Shown: positions 36,476-46,135, counted from the stretch's first letter. The stretch: DNA of 64,000 bases from Stieleria varia (GCF_038443385.1 NZ_CP151726.1:7688001-7752000), one strand, 5' to 3'. Numbers and translations: made by a program. Notes: generated by a model from the letters alone, not told the origin.

Positions 36476-38140
36476 TTGACGCAACGTGAACCGAACACAA
36501 CCCGCAGGAACAAATCCTTGAATTGGTGGCAACCTCTCCTGCTGACGCTGCAACTGATGGTCGGTTCGGTCCTGATATCAGGATTGGTCGGATTAGTCGG
36601 AGCATGGGGCGCTACCGTGGCGACTTCATCGCTAGGCGTTGCGTTCAAGAGAGGCGGTCGAGGGAACGGACTTTTGGCGGTCGCAAGTCGGTTCGCCGGC
36701 CACCTGTTTTTCTTGGCAATGGTGGCGGCGATCGCGACTCCGATGGTTTTGCACGCCGCTGCGTGGGAAGCCGCTGCGGGAAAGTTCGGCTGGCTGTCGC
36801 TGACGCAGTCTGGCAGCCGGACGTACGAAGGTTTAGCGGGGCGATACAGCGGCATGGTCGCGTGCGTGTGGGTCCATGGATTGCTGGGTGCCGCGATGGT
36901 TTCCCTGGCGACGTGGGTGGGAATGCGACGCATCCCAAGCGTTTTCTTGAGGCAAGCTTCGTTGGAGATGGGGCCATGGCGGCGATGGTGGACGGTGCAA
37001 TTGCCGCTCGCGGCTCCTTGGACGATCACTGCTTTGTTGGCCACGGCGGCGTTTGCGGCGACTGAGATGACGGTGGCGGATTTGTACGGGGTGCGAACGT
37101 TGGCGGATTCGTTTTATCTGTTTCACGCGGCCAATCCAGATGTCGGTTCCGTGCTGAGCACGCTGGTGCTGCCGGCCGTCTTTGCTTTGACGATCATCGC
37201 CCATTGGTTCTTGGGAAAACATCGATCGTTTGACTTGCAAGATCGAGTAGCAGGTCCGTCATCGGAGGCATTTGCAGAGTTGTCAGATGCGGATCAGGGC
37301 GACGCCACGCGGATGGATATCGGCGAAGATTCAGCTGCAAGTCAAGCGATGGCGATCGTCGCGTTGTTCGTTTGCGCGAGCTTGATCACGTTGATCCCGA
37401 TCGCCAGCTTGGTGATCAAAGCCGGCCACGATGTGACGTTGATCACGGCGGCGGATGGCTCAACGGTGGCTAAGGTCACGTGGTCGGCAACCGAGTGCAT
37501 CAGCCGCTTGCTGCGTGCCCCGTTGGATTTTGCAAAAGAATATCAATGGACGATCGTGATCGGGCTGGGGGCGGCTTGCTTGGCGACGATGGTCGCATGG
37601 CCGCTGGCGATGTTCGGGCGCGGTCGACCAGTGTTTCGGCGAGTCGTGGATGTGTCTGCGGTGGCGGCGTTCTTGATCCCAGGGCCGATCGTCGGTTTGA
37701 TGATCGTGAAATGCTTTGCGATGGGTTTGCCCGGCATGCGAGCGATTTACCAGCAGACATTACTGCCGACTTGGATCGCTCTGAGTGTTCGAGGAGTGCC
37801 GATCGCGTACTGGATATTGCGAACGGGTTATCAAGGAATCGGACGAGATGTCGTTCATGCTGGGCGGCTGGACTTGACTTGGGCGAAGAGGATTTGGAGC
37901 ATCGATCGGCCGCTGCTGGCGGGGAGTTTGCTGGCCAGCATGCTGGCGGTAGCTGTTTTTGCGACGGGCGACGTTCCTGCGACTCTGCCGGTGATTCCGC
38001 CGGGGGTGACGAGTGTGGGGACACGCCTGTTTGCATTGCTGCATAGCGGGGCACGATATCAGGAAGCGTCACTGGCGATCTGGTACTTGATCTGCATTTT
38101 GTTTTTCGCGGGCTGGGCCAAACGACGTTGGATGCGGTGA
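36476..38140 (+). CDS. Orphan two-domain ABC transporter permease (iron/thiamine type)
   Basis: 554 residues, starting at a TTG (36476) directly after an in-frame stop. The protein has about 12 membrane segments in two homologous halves. Each half carries an EAA-like cytoplasmic loop: QASLEMGPWRRWWTVQLPLA in the first and AGRLDLTWAKRIWSIDRPLL in the second. This fused double-permease layout is that of FbpB/ThiP-type importers for Fe(III) or thiamine. Neither a binding protein nor an ATPase gene adjoins it, so the partners must be elsewhere. It is transcribed away from the UbiB-like gene, with only 16 bp between the two start codons, unless the true start is downstream. Confidence 0.75.
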   Translation: MTQREPNTTRRNKSLNWWQPLLLTLQLMVGSVLISGLVGLVGAWGATVATSSLGVAFKRGGRGNGLLAVASRFAGHLFFLAMVAAIATPMVLHAAAWEAAAGKFGWLSLTQSGSRTYEGLAGRYSGMVACVWVHGLLGAAMVSLATWVGMRRIPSVFLRQASLEMGPWRRWWTVQLPLAAPWTITALLATAAFAATEMTVADLYGVRTLADSFYLFHAANPDVGSVLSTLVLPAVFALTIIAHWFLGKHRSFDLQDRVAGPSSEAFAELSDADQGDATRMDIGEDSAASQAMAIVALFVCASLITLIPIASLVIKAGHDVTLITAADGSTVAKVTWSATECISRLLRAPLDFAKEYQWTIVIGLGAACLATMVAWPLAMFGRGRPVFRRVVDVSAVAAFLIPGPIVGLMIVKCFAMGLPGMRAIYQQTLLPTWIALSVRGVPIAYWILRTGYQGIGRDVVHAGRLDLTWAKRIWSIDRPLLAGSLLASMLAVAVFATGDVPATLPVIPPGVTSVGTRLFALLHSGARYQEASLAIWYLICILFFAGWAKRRWMR

Positions 38141-38271
38141 GTCATTCCGGTCAGATGCGTGATGATCGTCGGATTTGCGGCAAAATCGAAAACGTCGGGC
38201 CAGTACTCCGACAGGCTCGGCTAAACTGTTGATGTCCCGTTGTTTTCATCTCTGTTTGTTCCCGTTGCTCC

Positions 38272-39456
38272 ATGGGCATGAATCAAACCACACGGAATCG
38301 TGACGTGATCACCTATCGCTTTGGAAAGCATTTGACCGAAGGCCTGTATTTTGTGTCGTCGTTATCCATTGTGATGACCAGCATGATGGCGGTTTCGCCC
38401 TTTGTTGCTTCGTCCTGGGCGGTCGAGACCGTCACGTTTCGCTCCGGCAAGGACGACTTGGTCAACGGCAAGCCTGAGCCGACGCGGACGGTGGTCGGCG
38501 AAGCACTCGTGGAAGCGATTGATGGTGGATTGTTGTTGCAGTCCGATGATGGGCGAATTTGGACGATCCAGCCCGATCAGATCATTTCCAGAGAAACAGA
38601 CGATCGACCGTTGGTGCCGATCACGGCAGATGCGATGCACGAGCGGATGCTGGAAGAGTTGCCAGCGGGGTTTGCCGTGTATCGAACCGCCAACTATTTG
38701 ATCGTGCACAACACCTCCGAGGCCTACGCTCGCCAAGTCGGTACATTGTTTGAACAGTTGCACCGCGGCTTCTTTGCATTCTGGAACAATCAACGATGGG
38801 ATTTGCCCGAACCACGGTTTCCGTTGGTCGCATTGGTGTTGTCCGATCGCAATGAGTTTCTCAAACACGCCGGGGCGGAAGTCGGCAGCACGGCCAATTT
38901 GGTCATCGGCTATTATCATCTGTCGAGTAACCGAATGACGACGTTCAACGTCCCTGACTTGGAGCGAAACGTTGCCACAATCATTCACGAAGCCACGCAT
39001 CAACTGGCGTACAACTGCGGAGTACAGCAGCGGTTCGCGGACAATCCCAAGTGGGTCAGCGAAGGATTGGCGATGTTCTTTGAGTCGCCAGATTTCCGTA
39101 GTGCATCCATGTGGCGAAGCATCGGGCGTATCAATCAAAAGAATCTTGCGCGATGGCGAGAATACTTACCGCGGCGTCCTGCCGACTCGCTGGCAACGCT
39201 GATCTGTGATGACAAGCGTCTCAGCAGCGAAGCGACCGCCGAGGCAGCGTACGGTGAAAGCTGGGCGCTGACGTACTTTTTGCTCAAAACGCGGAGGGAA
39301 GAGTACGTCGCTTATCTTAAGAAACTGAGCGAAGGCAAGCCGCTGGCAGAACTGTCCGGTCGCGAGCGTATCAAGATGTTCGAAGAGTCGTTTGAGACCA
39401 CGCTGCCAAAGCTAGACAAAGCGTTCGTGATGTACATGCAGCGAGTACGCGGCTGA
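38272..39456 (+). CDS. DUF1570 secreted putative metallopeptidase
   Basis: 394 residues with a hydrophobic N-terminal segment (LYFVSSLSIVMTSMMAVSPF) as signal. The C-terminal half is DUF1570: His239-Glu-Ala-Thr-His243 (IHEATHQLAYN) is a zincin motif, followed by WVSEGLAMFFESPDF which supplies the third Glu ligand, and by YGESWALTYFLLKTRREEY. The N-terminal mature part (about 50-115) looks like a beta-rich SLA1-like domain (SDDGRIWTIQPDQI). This family is common in planctomycetes and is presumed to be a secreted peptidase. Substrate unknown. It stands alone, 132 bp after the ABC permease gene. Confidence 0.85.
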   Translation: MGMNQTTRNRDVITYRFGKHLTEGLYFVSSLSIVMTSMMAVSPFVASSWAVETVTFRSGKDDLVNGKPEPTRTVVGEALVEAIDGGLLLQSDDGRIWTIQPDQIISRETDDRPLVPITADAMHERMLEELPAGFAVYRTANYLIVHNTSEAYARQVGTLFEQLHRGFFAFWNNQRWDLPEPRFPLVALVLSDRNEFLKHAGAEVGSTANLVIGYYHLSSNRMTTFNVPDLERNVATIIHEATHQLAYNCGVQQRFADNPKWVSEGLAMFFESPDFRSASMWRSIGRINQKNLARWREYLPRRPADSLATLICDDKRLSSEATAEAAYGESWALTYFLLKTRREEYVAYLKKLSEGKPLAELSGRERIKMFEESFETTLPKLDKAFVMYMQRVRG

Positions 39457-39505
39457 CGTCAGCGGATGAGTGCCGATGCCGCGTCTTCCGCTGCGGCGCA
39501 ACCTT

Positions 39506-39674
39506 CTAGCCCGGATGATTCATAACCCGACGCGTCAGCGAGGGATACTCGGTAAATCCCTCGCTGACGCGTCGGGTTATGAAAAACAATCTGCACTTCC
39601 CAACGATGTCCCAACTCAATGTCAAGAATCTGTTTGCGCTAAAATCAATCATCCGCATGAATCATCCGGGCTAG
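39506..39674. repeat. CTAG-bounded inverted-repeat element, 169 bp
   Basis: Outer ends CTAGCCCGGATGATTCAT and ATGAATCATCCGGGCTAG are perfect 18-bp inverted repeats. Nested at 39519-39583 is a perfect hairpin of two 28-bp arms with a 9-bp loop (TTCATAACCCGACGCGTCAG at the left edge). It occupies much of the 39457-39909 gene-free stretch. No coding sequence. Confidence 0.88.
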
Positions 39675-39765
39675 GGCTACACTGGTCGCTGGGACTACCA
39701 CTGGCCGCTCGGATACCACTGTTGTCAAATGGAAGGGATCGACGATCCATTTGCTGGCGCACTTG

Positions 39766-39856
39766 GTAGTGGGATTCGTCAGAATTCCTTTCGGACAGGA
39801 TTTCTGGCGAAATCCATTACGCCACTTGCAGGATTTCTGGCGAAATCCACTACGCC
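39766..39856. repeat. Dispersed repeat cluster (GGAATTCTGGCGAATCCC family)
   Basis: Three related units: GTAGTGGGATTCGTCAGAAT at 39767, and two direct copies of CAGGATTTCTGGCGAAATCC at 39796 and 39828. The first and last are mirror images. It forms a false N-terminal extension of the following reading frame. Confidence 0.7.
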
Positions 39857-39909
39857 ACCTATTGATGCAGCGTCCCTCAATCGATCGATTCCACCTTGCT
39901 CTCACCTCA

Positions 39910-42084
39910 ATGATGCATCTCATGTCTCACCGTTTTCTGATCGCGTTGGTCGTGCTCTCACTGATTTGTATTGGTGGCCTCCAGTCGAATCATCAAACTT
40001 CAGCTCAAGCTCAGTCGCAAGCAGAACAGTCGACCGACTTGGTGATCTACGGCGGGACTTCGGCGGGCATCGCGGCGGCGGTGCAGGCCAAACGCATGGG
40101 AATGAGCGTGGTCGTCATCGAACCGTCCGATCGTGTCGGTGGGCTGACCACCGGTGGGCTTGGGCAAACCGATATCGGCAACAAGTCCGCGATCGGAGGC
40201 ATCGCTCGCGAGTTTTATCAAGACATCGCCAAGCACTATGCTCAGCCCGAAGCATGGAAATGGCAGACTCAAGAACAGTATCGCAGCGACGGTCAATCAC
40301 GAACGCAACAGGGCGAAGATGCGATGTGGACATTTGAGCCCAGCGCCGCTTTGTCCGTCTATCAACGTTGGATCGATGAAAACAAGATCGATGTGGTGTA
40401 CGGCCAGCGACTCGATCGCGACGCGGGAGTGATGATGACTCGCAGTCGTCCGGCACGAATCATCGGGATTCGAATGGAGTCTGGCGAGACTTATCGAGGC
40501 AAGATGTTCATCGACGCGACGTACGAGGGCGATTTGCTGGCGACCGCTGGCGTGAGTTACACGGTGGGACGCGAAGCGAATTCACAGTACGGCGAGACGC
40601 TCAACGGTGTGCAAACCAGGATGGCACGACACCACCAACTCTTCAAAGGCATCGATCCGTACGTCGTCCCGGGCAACGCCGACAGCGGGCTGCTGCCCCA
40701 CATCGACCCTGAAGGACCGGGGATCGAAGGCGGCGCGGATCATCGCGTTCAGGCGTATTGTTTTCGCATGTGCCTGACCGATCATCCGGAGAACCGAATC
40801 GAGTTTCATCAACCCGAGGGCTATCGACCGGAGTGGTACGAACTGATGTTGCGAAACTATGAAGCGGGTGAGAATTCGGCCCCCTGGATCAATTCACCGA
40901 TGCCCAATCGCAAGACGGACACGAATAACCGGACGGGTTTCTCAACGGATTTCATTGGGCAAAACTACGACTATCCCGAAGCGAGCTATGAGCGACGTGA
41001 GCAAATCGTGGCGGAACATCGACTGTATCAGCAAGGATTGATGTGGACGCTGGCCAACCATCCGCGGGTTCCATTGTCGGTTCGCAAATCGGTTTCACGA
41101 TGGGGAATGTGCAAAGACGAATTCACCGATGGCAACGGCTGGCAAAATCAGCTTTACATACGAGAAGCCCGGCGGATGGTCGGCGAGTATGTGATGACGC
41201 AAAAGAATTGCCAAGGCGTCGCGGTGCCCGACCCGGTTGGACTGGCCGCCTACACCATGGACTCACACAATCAGCAACGCTACGTCGATGCCGATGGCCA
41301 TGTTCGCAATGAAGGAGACGTACAAGTCGGTGGATTTCCCCCGTATGGCATCAGTTATCGATCGATCTTGCCCCAAGCCGAGGAAGTGTCCAACTTGCTC
41401 GTACCCGTTTGTTTGTCGGCGACGCACATCGCGTTCGGCTCCATTCGCATGGAACCCGTTTTCATGGTCTTGGGCCAGTCGGCGGCAACGGCGGCGAAGC
41501 TGGCGATCGATGAGAACAAACGGCTGCACGACGTCCAGTACGACAAGCTTGCAGAGACGCTCAAAGAGAATGGACAGATTTTGGAGCATGTTGGTCCAAA
41601 GCCGGTGGCGGGTATCGATCCGAGCAAGTTACCGGGTGTCGTTGTCGACAATGACGGGGCGACCCTGAAAGGACCTTGGATGACTAGCAGTTCTTCTTCG
41701 CCGCGGGTGGGACATGACTATATGCACGATGGTGATGACCACAAAGGCGAGTGCGTCGCCACCTATGTTGCGAAGCTACCTGCGCCGGGTGACTATCGAG
41801 TGGTGCTGTTTTGGCCCCCGTATTCCAACCGGGCAACCAACGCTGCGGTGACCGTCATCGACGCGGATGGCCGACGCACGACGGTTCACGTCAATCAGCG
41901 GAACTTAGCATCCAAGGGACAACACGTGGTTGGCACGTACTCATTCTCTCAGTCAGCGACCGTTGAGATCACCAATGCCGATAGCGACGGTCACGTGATT
42001 GCCGATGCGGTTCAGTTTATTGCAGCCGACGATGTAGATGAGGTTTCGGACACCGCAGAACCAAAGTCTGGGACGCCGCGTTGA
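39910..42084 (+). CDS. FAD-dependent oxidoreductase with C-terminal beta domain, exported
   Basis: 724 residues from ATG 39910; the frame runs upstream to 39751 only through repeat DNA, so I reject that start. A signal peptide (MSHRFLIALVVLSLICIGGL) precedes a Rossmann FAD motif (LVIYGGTSAGIAAAVQAKRM, then VVIEPSDRVGGLTTGGLG). The main domain is the FAD-dependent oxidoreductase type common in planctomycetes (MFIDATYEGDLLATAG). The last 130 residues form a separate domain (GDYRVVLFWPPYSNRATNAA) like the golvesin/xanthan-lyase-associated C-terminal module. The substrate is unknown. The stop overlaps the start of the next gene (TGATG), so the two are coupled. Confidence 0.85.
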   Translation: MMHLMSHRFLIALVVLSLICIGGLQSNHQTSAQAQSQAEQSTDLVIYGGTSAGIAAAVQAKRMGMSVVVIEPSDRVGGLTTGGLGQTDIGNKSAIGGIAREFYQDIAKHYAQPEAWKWQTQEQYRSDGQSRTQQGEDAMWTFEPSAALSVYQRWIDENKIDVVYGQRLDRDAGVMMTRSRPARIIGIRMESGETYRGKMFIDATYEGDLLATAGVSYTVGREANSQYGETLNGVQTRMARHHQLFKGIDPYVVPGNADSGLLPHIDPEGPGIEGGADHRVQAYCFRMCLTDHPENRIEFHQPEGYRPEWYELMLRNYEAGENSAPWINSPMPNRKTDTNNRTGFSTDFIGQNYDYPEASYERREQIVAEHRLYQQGLMWTLANHPRVPLSVRKSVSRWGMCKDEFTDGNGWQNQLYIREARRMVGEYVMTQKNCQGVAVPDPVGLAAYTMDSHNQQRYVDADGHVRNEGDVQVGGFPPYGISYRSILPQAEEVSNLLVPVCLSATHIAFGSIRMEPVFMVLGQSAATAAKLAIDENKRLHDVQYDKLAETLKENGQILEHVGPKPVAGIDPSKLPGVVVDNDGATLKGPWMTSSSSSPRVGHDYMHDGDDHKGECVATYVAKLPAPGDYRVVLFWPPYSNRATNAAVTVIDADGRRTTVHVNQRNLASKGQHVVGTYSFSQSATVEITNADSDGHVIADAVQFIAADDVDEVSDTAEPKSGTPR

Positions 42085-43691
42085 TGGACTTTGGGTTTGA
42101 CAGTTTAATGCCGCCGTTGGTTGCGATTTGCTTGGCGATCGCGACACAGCGAGTGGTGCTGCCGCTGGCACTGGGAGTGTTTTGCGGCGCTGTCATGCTG
42201 GCCCCTCACGATTCGATTTTGTTGTCGCCGCTGTTGTACTTTCGCTACACGATGCAGGACTCGATCATGAGTACATCGCATCTGCAAGCGCTGTTGTTCA
42301 GTTTGCTGCTTGGCGCGATGGTCGGTGTGCTGGAGATCGGCGGTGGCATGCGTTCGTTGATCGGTGGATTGGCTAAAACGATCCGCTCCCGTCGCGGTGC
42401 TCAGACGTTAGTGGCCACTTCGGGATTGGCCGTTTTTTTTGACGACTATGCCAACACGTTGTTGGTGGGCGGCACGATGCGCTCGACAGCGGATCGCTAC
42501 GGGATGTCCCGGAGCAAGCTGGCATATCTGGTTGATTCGACAGCCGCGCCCGTAGCCGGCCTGTCAATCATTAGCACTTGGGCGGCAACCGAAATCTCGT
42601 ACATGAGTGACGGGCTGATGGCTGCGGGGATCACGGATCGAGCGGCGGGATTTGAGCTTTTCATTCGTTCTATTCCTTATCGCTTTTATCCACTGCTTGC
42701 GCTCGTGATGGTCTTTATCATCGCGCGAACCGGTCGAGATTTTGGCCCGATGCGATCGGCTGAACAAGAAGCGATGGACCGGCATCTCGATGGCGGTGGT
42801 TCTGCGGAAAACGGATCTGGTGACGATGAAGCAGTGAGTTCATTGCCACGCTACCTGTGGCTGGCCGCGATCATACCGGTGTTGCTTTGCATCGCGGTCG
42901 TCGGTGTGGTGTTGATGATCACGGGATATCTCTCACTTGGACCGCAGAACGCTGGACTTCCCACATGGAAGTATTTGGGTTTGGTGTTCAGCAACGGTGA
43001 TTCGTACCGAGCGTTGATTGCGGGCGGGGCGATCGGTTGGGCGGCGACGTCGTTGATGCATCTGGGGATGGGCGGTTGCCGACCGGTGGATTTGTTTTGG
43101 GGAACGTATCGTGGCGCCAAGCAGATGATGCCGGCGATGGTCATCCTCTGGTTTGCCTGGGCCTTGTCTGCACTGACGGAGCCCGATCGATTGAACACGA
43201 GCGGTTATTTGGCTGCGGTACTTTCCAACGGATTGGACGTGAGATTGCTGCCGGCGATCGTATTTGTCATCGCAGGTTTGACCGCGTTTTCGACAGGCAC
43301 GAGTTGGGGGACGATGGGAATCCTAACTCCATTGTCGGTATCCTTGGCAATCACGATGGATCCGAGCGGGGGCCCCGGAGGTGCGATTTGCTTGGCAACG
43401 TGCGGCAGCGTTTTAGCAGGAGCGATCTTTGGCGATCACTGTTCACCGATCAGCGACACCACGGTGCTGTCCAGTCGTGCAAGCGGTTGCGACCACGTGC
43501 GGCACGTGCGGACGCAGATGCCCTACGCGATCATCGTTGCGGCCGTTTGCATCGCGGTGGGGTGTGTGCCGGCGGCGTTGGGGGTTTCGCCTTGGATCAG
43601 TTTGCTGGCGGGGTCGGTGGTGCTGGTGGCGATTGTGCGATGGGTGGGCAAAGAACCGGTGCTTCACGAAGAGAATGAATCGCCGGGGTGA
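42084..43691 (+). CDS. NhaC-family Na+/H+ antiporter-like transporter
   Basis: 535 residues, starting at the ATG that shares its A with the preceding TGA. About 12 hydrophobic segments are present. Family residues visible: GLAVFFDDYANTLLVGGTMR (the DDYAN motif of the antiporter family), DSTAAPVAGLSIISTWAATE, FSTGTSWGTMGILTPLSVSL and FGDHCSPISDTTVLSS. These fit NhaC/YuiF-type carriers, which exchange Na+ or organic anions with protons; the substrate cannot be fixed. Coupling to an FAD oxidoreductase is unusual for a housekeeping antiporter and suggests that the carrier moves the oxidoreductase's substrate or product. Confidence 0.88.
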   Translation: MDFGFDSLMPPLVAICLAIATQRVVLPLALGVFCGAVMLAPHDSILLSPLLYFRYTMQDSIMSTSHLQALLFSLLLGAMVGVLEIGGGMRSLIGGLAKTIRSRRGAQTLVATSGLAVFFDDYANTLLVGGTMRSTADRYGMSRSKLAYLVDSTAAPVAGLSIISTWAATEISYMSDGLMAAGITDRAAGFELFIRSIPYRFYPLLALVMVFIIARTGRDFGPMRSAEQEAMDRHLDGGGSAENGSGDDEAVSSLPRYLWLAAIIPVLLCIAVVGVVLMITGYLSLGPQNAGLPTWKYLGLVFSNGDSYRALIAGGAIGWAATSLMHLGMGGCRPVDLFWGTYRGAKQMMPAMVILWFAWALSALTEPDRLNTSGYLAAVLSNGLDVRLLPAIVFVIAGLTAFSTGTSWGTMGILTPLSVSLAITMDPSGGPGGAICLATCGSVLAGAIFGDHCSPISDTTVLSSRASGCDHVRHVRTQMPYAIIVAAVCIAVGCVPAALGVSPWISLLAGSVVLVAIVRWVGKEPVLHEENESPG

Positions 43692-43744
43692 ATCGTATCG
43701 ACATTGATTTTGCCGCGTGCTTCTGAGGCTTGGGCAAGAATGTT

Positions 43745-43790
43745 CTATTGCATCGTCCAGTCTCAGAACGTGGGTTGGATAAATAAGCCG
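43745..43790. repeat. Partial copy of the CTAG-bounded element
   Basis: CTATTGCATCGTCCAGTCTC and the following 26 bp match the left end of the elements at 23498 and 60365 with several changes. The right part is missing. The first base triplet is CTA rather than CTAG followed by TGC, consistent with decay. Confidence 0.55.
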
Positions 43791-43914
43791 CCACGCGGTC
43801 AACAGACAATTCTGCTGGCTTTGCATACCTGCGTGCTCGGCGGGCGAGTACATTGTCAGTCCGTTGGCGGTGGATAGAGAACACATCAAGACTCGATTCA
43901 GGGAATAGACTTCC

Positions 43915-45669
43915 ATGGACAGTGTGAGATACCGGCTTAGGAATTTATCATCGATCAATGGCGTCTTGGATTTCGCCGGGAATGCGTTGTTGAGGGAATT
44001 CTGGCGAATCCCATTACGGGATGCGTCAGGAAATGTTTCGTTGATCGTAGCGACGGGACTTTTGCTAATCGCAATGCTTTCGGCCGCCAATTCTTTTGCC
44101 GATGTGCAAGCGAACACCGAGCGGCCGAACATTCTGATCGCGATCTCCGATGACCAATCGTATCCCCATGCATCGGCGTATGGTGATCCCGCGATCAAGA
44201 CGCCGGCGTTCGATCGAGTCGCCAAGCAAGGCATTTTGTTTCGCAACGCGTTCACACCCGCACCTGGTTGTAGCCCGATGCGGGCAGCGTTCTTGACCGG
44301 TCGCGAAATCTGGCAGAACCGAGAAGCGGGGACGCACGCGAGTGACTTTCCGACCGAGCTGCCGGTTTTCACACAACAGCTAGAACAAGCCGGTTATCAC
44401 GTGGGGATGACGGGCAAAGGCTGGGGACCGGGCAAGTCCGCGGGCTGGCCACACAATCCAGCGGGCAAGGGCTACGGTAAACGCAAGATGGAGGCCCCCA
44501 AGGGGATTTCCAATCTGGACTATGCCGCCAACTTTGAAGATTTTCTGGCTGAACAAAAGGAAGGCCAACCGTTTTGCTTTTGGTTCGGCGGTCAGGAACC
44601 ACACCGGGTCTACGGTGCCGGACTTGGTGCGGAGAACGGAGTCGATCCGGCGAAGGTCAACGTTCCAAAGTTCTTGCCCGATAGCGATGCGATCCGCAGC
44701 GACATGGCGGACTACTTGTTTGAAGTTCAGTGGTTTGACTCGCATTTGCAACGCATGCTGGACAAGCTTGCCGAGACCGGGCAGTTGGACAATACATTGG
44801 TGATCGTGACGAGTGACAACGGCATGCCGTTTCCTCGCGCCAAAGCAAATCTTTATGAATACGGCATCCACATGCCGATGGCCGTTTCCTGGCCGGCGGA
44901 GATTCCTGCCGGTCAAGACACGGATGACTTGGTGAGTTTGATCGATGTGACACGGGTCATTTTCGAAGCCGCGAGAGTCGTGCCTCGCCAATCCGAGCAG
45001 TTATCGGGGGTAAGTTTCTTGTCCCGTTTTCATGGAGCGTCGGACAAGACGGTGCCGGCCCGTGACGCGGTCTTCAGTGGTCGCGAACGGCATTCTTCGT
45101 CTCGATACAACACATTGGGCTATCCGAGTCGATGCGTTCGAACCAAAACGCATTTGTACATCCGCAATTTCAAACCGGAGCGTTGGCCGGCCGGGCCGGG
45201 ACAAAAGTACGACGGGGCAAAGTTCAATGGCGACGGCGAATTGGTGGCTGGGAAACTCGGTCCGCCGCATGCGGGTTACCACGATATCGACGATGGACCG
45301 ACCTTGCGTTGGATGGTCGATCACCGCGACGAACCCAAGGTCGGTCAGTTACTGAGTGCTGCGGTTGATCTGCGGCCTGCCGTCGAGTTGTACGACATTC
45401 GCACCGATCCCGCTTGCATGGACAATCTCGCTGGCAAGCCAGAGTTTGCGGAGCTGCAGCAGGCCATGGCTCAGACGCTGCAGGATCATTTGGTCCGCAC
45501 CGGTGACTTGCGTCAAACCGATCCCGCCGCGGCAGAAATCTGGGAGACCTATCCGCGCCACAGTTCGCTTCGTTGGTTTGAAACTCCGCAGTGGGCGATC
45601 GACCATCCTGACGATGTGCCCGAGCAACCGTGGCTGGAAGCCAGGAGACCACGTCAAGAAAGCAAGTGA
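43915..45669 (+). CDS. Sulfatase, exported, with atypical CSPMR motif
   Basis: 584 residues as written. The active-site motif is Cys119-Ser-Pro-Met-Arg followed by AAFLTGR: the Cys, Pro and Arg of the formylglycine signature are kept, but the usual Ser/Ala before Arg is Met. [28 protein letters not shown] and [13 protein letters not shown] mark the sulfatase fold. The N-terminus is uncertain: the first 42 codons include dispersed repeat DNA (43995-44017), and the signal peptide proper (SLIVATGLLLIAMLSAANSF) could start at a TTG at 44041. It is a paralogue of the sulfatase at 15203. It overlaps the stop of the convergent fragment at 45654 by 16 bp. Confidence 0.88.
   Translation: MDSVRYRLRNLSSINGVLDFAGNALLREFWRIPLRDASGNVSLIVATGLLLIAMLSAANSFADVQANTERPNILIAISDDQSYPHASAYGDPAIKTPAFDRVAKQGILFRNAFTPAPGCSPMRAAFLTGREIWQNREAGTHASDFPTELPVFTQQLEQAGYHVGMTGKGWGPGKSAGWPHNPAGKGYGKRKMEAPKGISNLDYAANFEDFLAEQKEGQPFCFWFGGQEPHRVYGAGLGAENGVDPAKVNVPKFLPDSDAIRSDMADYLFEVQWFDSHLQRMLDKLAETGQLDNTLVIVTSDNGMPFPRAKANLYEYGIHMPMAVSWPAEIPAGQDTDDLVSLIDVTRVIFEAARVVPRQSEQLSGVSFLSRFHGASDKTVPARDAVFSGRERHSSSRYNTLGYPSRCVRTKTHLYIRNFKPERWPAGPGQKYDGAKFNGDGELVAGKLGPPHAGYHDIDDGPTLRWMVDHRDEPKVGQLLSAAVDLRPAVELYDIRTDPACMDNLAGKPEFAELQQAMAQTLQDHLVRTGDLRQTDPAAAEIWETYPRHSSLRWFETPQWAIDHPDDVPEQPWLEARRPRQESK
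43995..44017. repeat. Dispersed repeat inside the sulfatase reading frame
   Basis: GGAATTCTGGCGAATCCCAT followed by TAC. It matches the elements at 22384, 39766 and 58415 and encodes EFWRIPLR in the sulfatase frame, ahead of the signal peptide. Confidence 0.75.
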
Positions 45670-46135
45670 GGAGGCCGGAATGCTTCGATGATCTCTCGGG
45701 CTTCGTTGATCGTGTCGACCAAGTGGACGTTGTCTCGCATGTGTTCTTTGCCTGGCGTTTCCGCAAGGGATCGCATCAACGGCCATGCGGGACGCTCCTG
45801 TTGCCAGTACTCTCTGCCCAGCAGAATCATGGGAGATGCGTGCAGGAAAGTCTCGTAGTAGTTTTGAGCACCATCCTGGAACGTTTCTTGATCGGTCCCG
45901 GCGTTGCCAGGTGTATCGATCACGCCATGGTTGGCGATTTGCAGCAAGCCGTCCTCGCGAATGCTGTTGCTGAAGTACTTGGCGATGTCGGTAGCAAATG
46001 ACGCTGGGGGCTCGTGGCCATAAAACCAAGTCGGGATCGCAAGGGTTGTGATTTCCTGGATGCGTTTGTCGGTGCGGGAGATTTTCAGGGAGGGAATCAG
46101 GACGCGGTAAACGGGATCCGACTCGGTGGCATCTA
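45654..46135 (-). pseudogene. 5'-truncated LOG-family (Rossmann nucleotide-hydrolase-like) gene
   Basis: On the minus strand a protein-like frame runs without stops from the repeat at 46136-46197 down to a TGA at 45656-45654. It reads DPVYRVLIPSLKISRTDKR, then LAIPTWFYGHEPPASFATDI, IREDGLLQIANHGVIDTPGN, AGTDQETFQDGAQNYYETF and MILLGREYW. PGNAGTDQE resembles the PGGxGTxxE motif of LOG/TIGR00730 proteins (cytokinin-activating or nucleotide 5'-monophosphate hydrolases). There is no plausible start: the only starts are internal (a TTG at 45947), and about the first half of the usual protein, including the first nucleotide-binding strand, is missing. The repeat marks the break point. Confidence 0.6.

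Noticed and set aside
36460-37044. Extending the UbiB gene by about 195 codons upstream
   Set aside because: The extension is antisense to the ABC permease and low-complexity; homology to UbiB starts at the ATG 36459.
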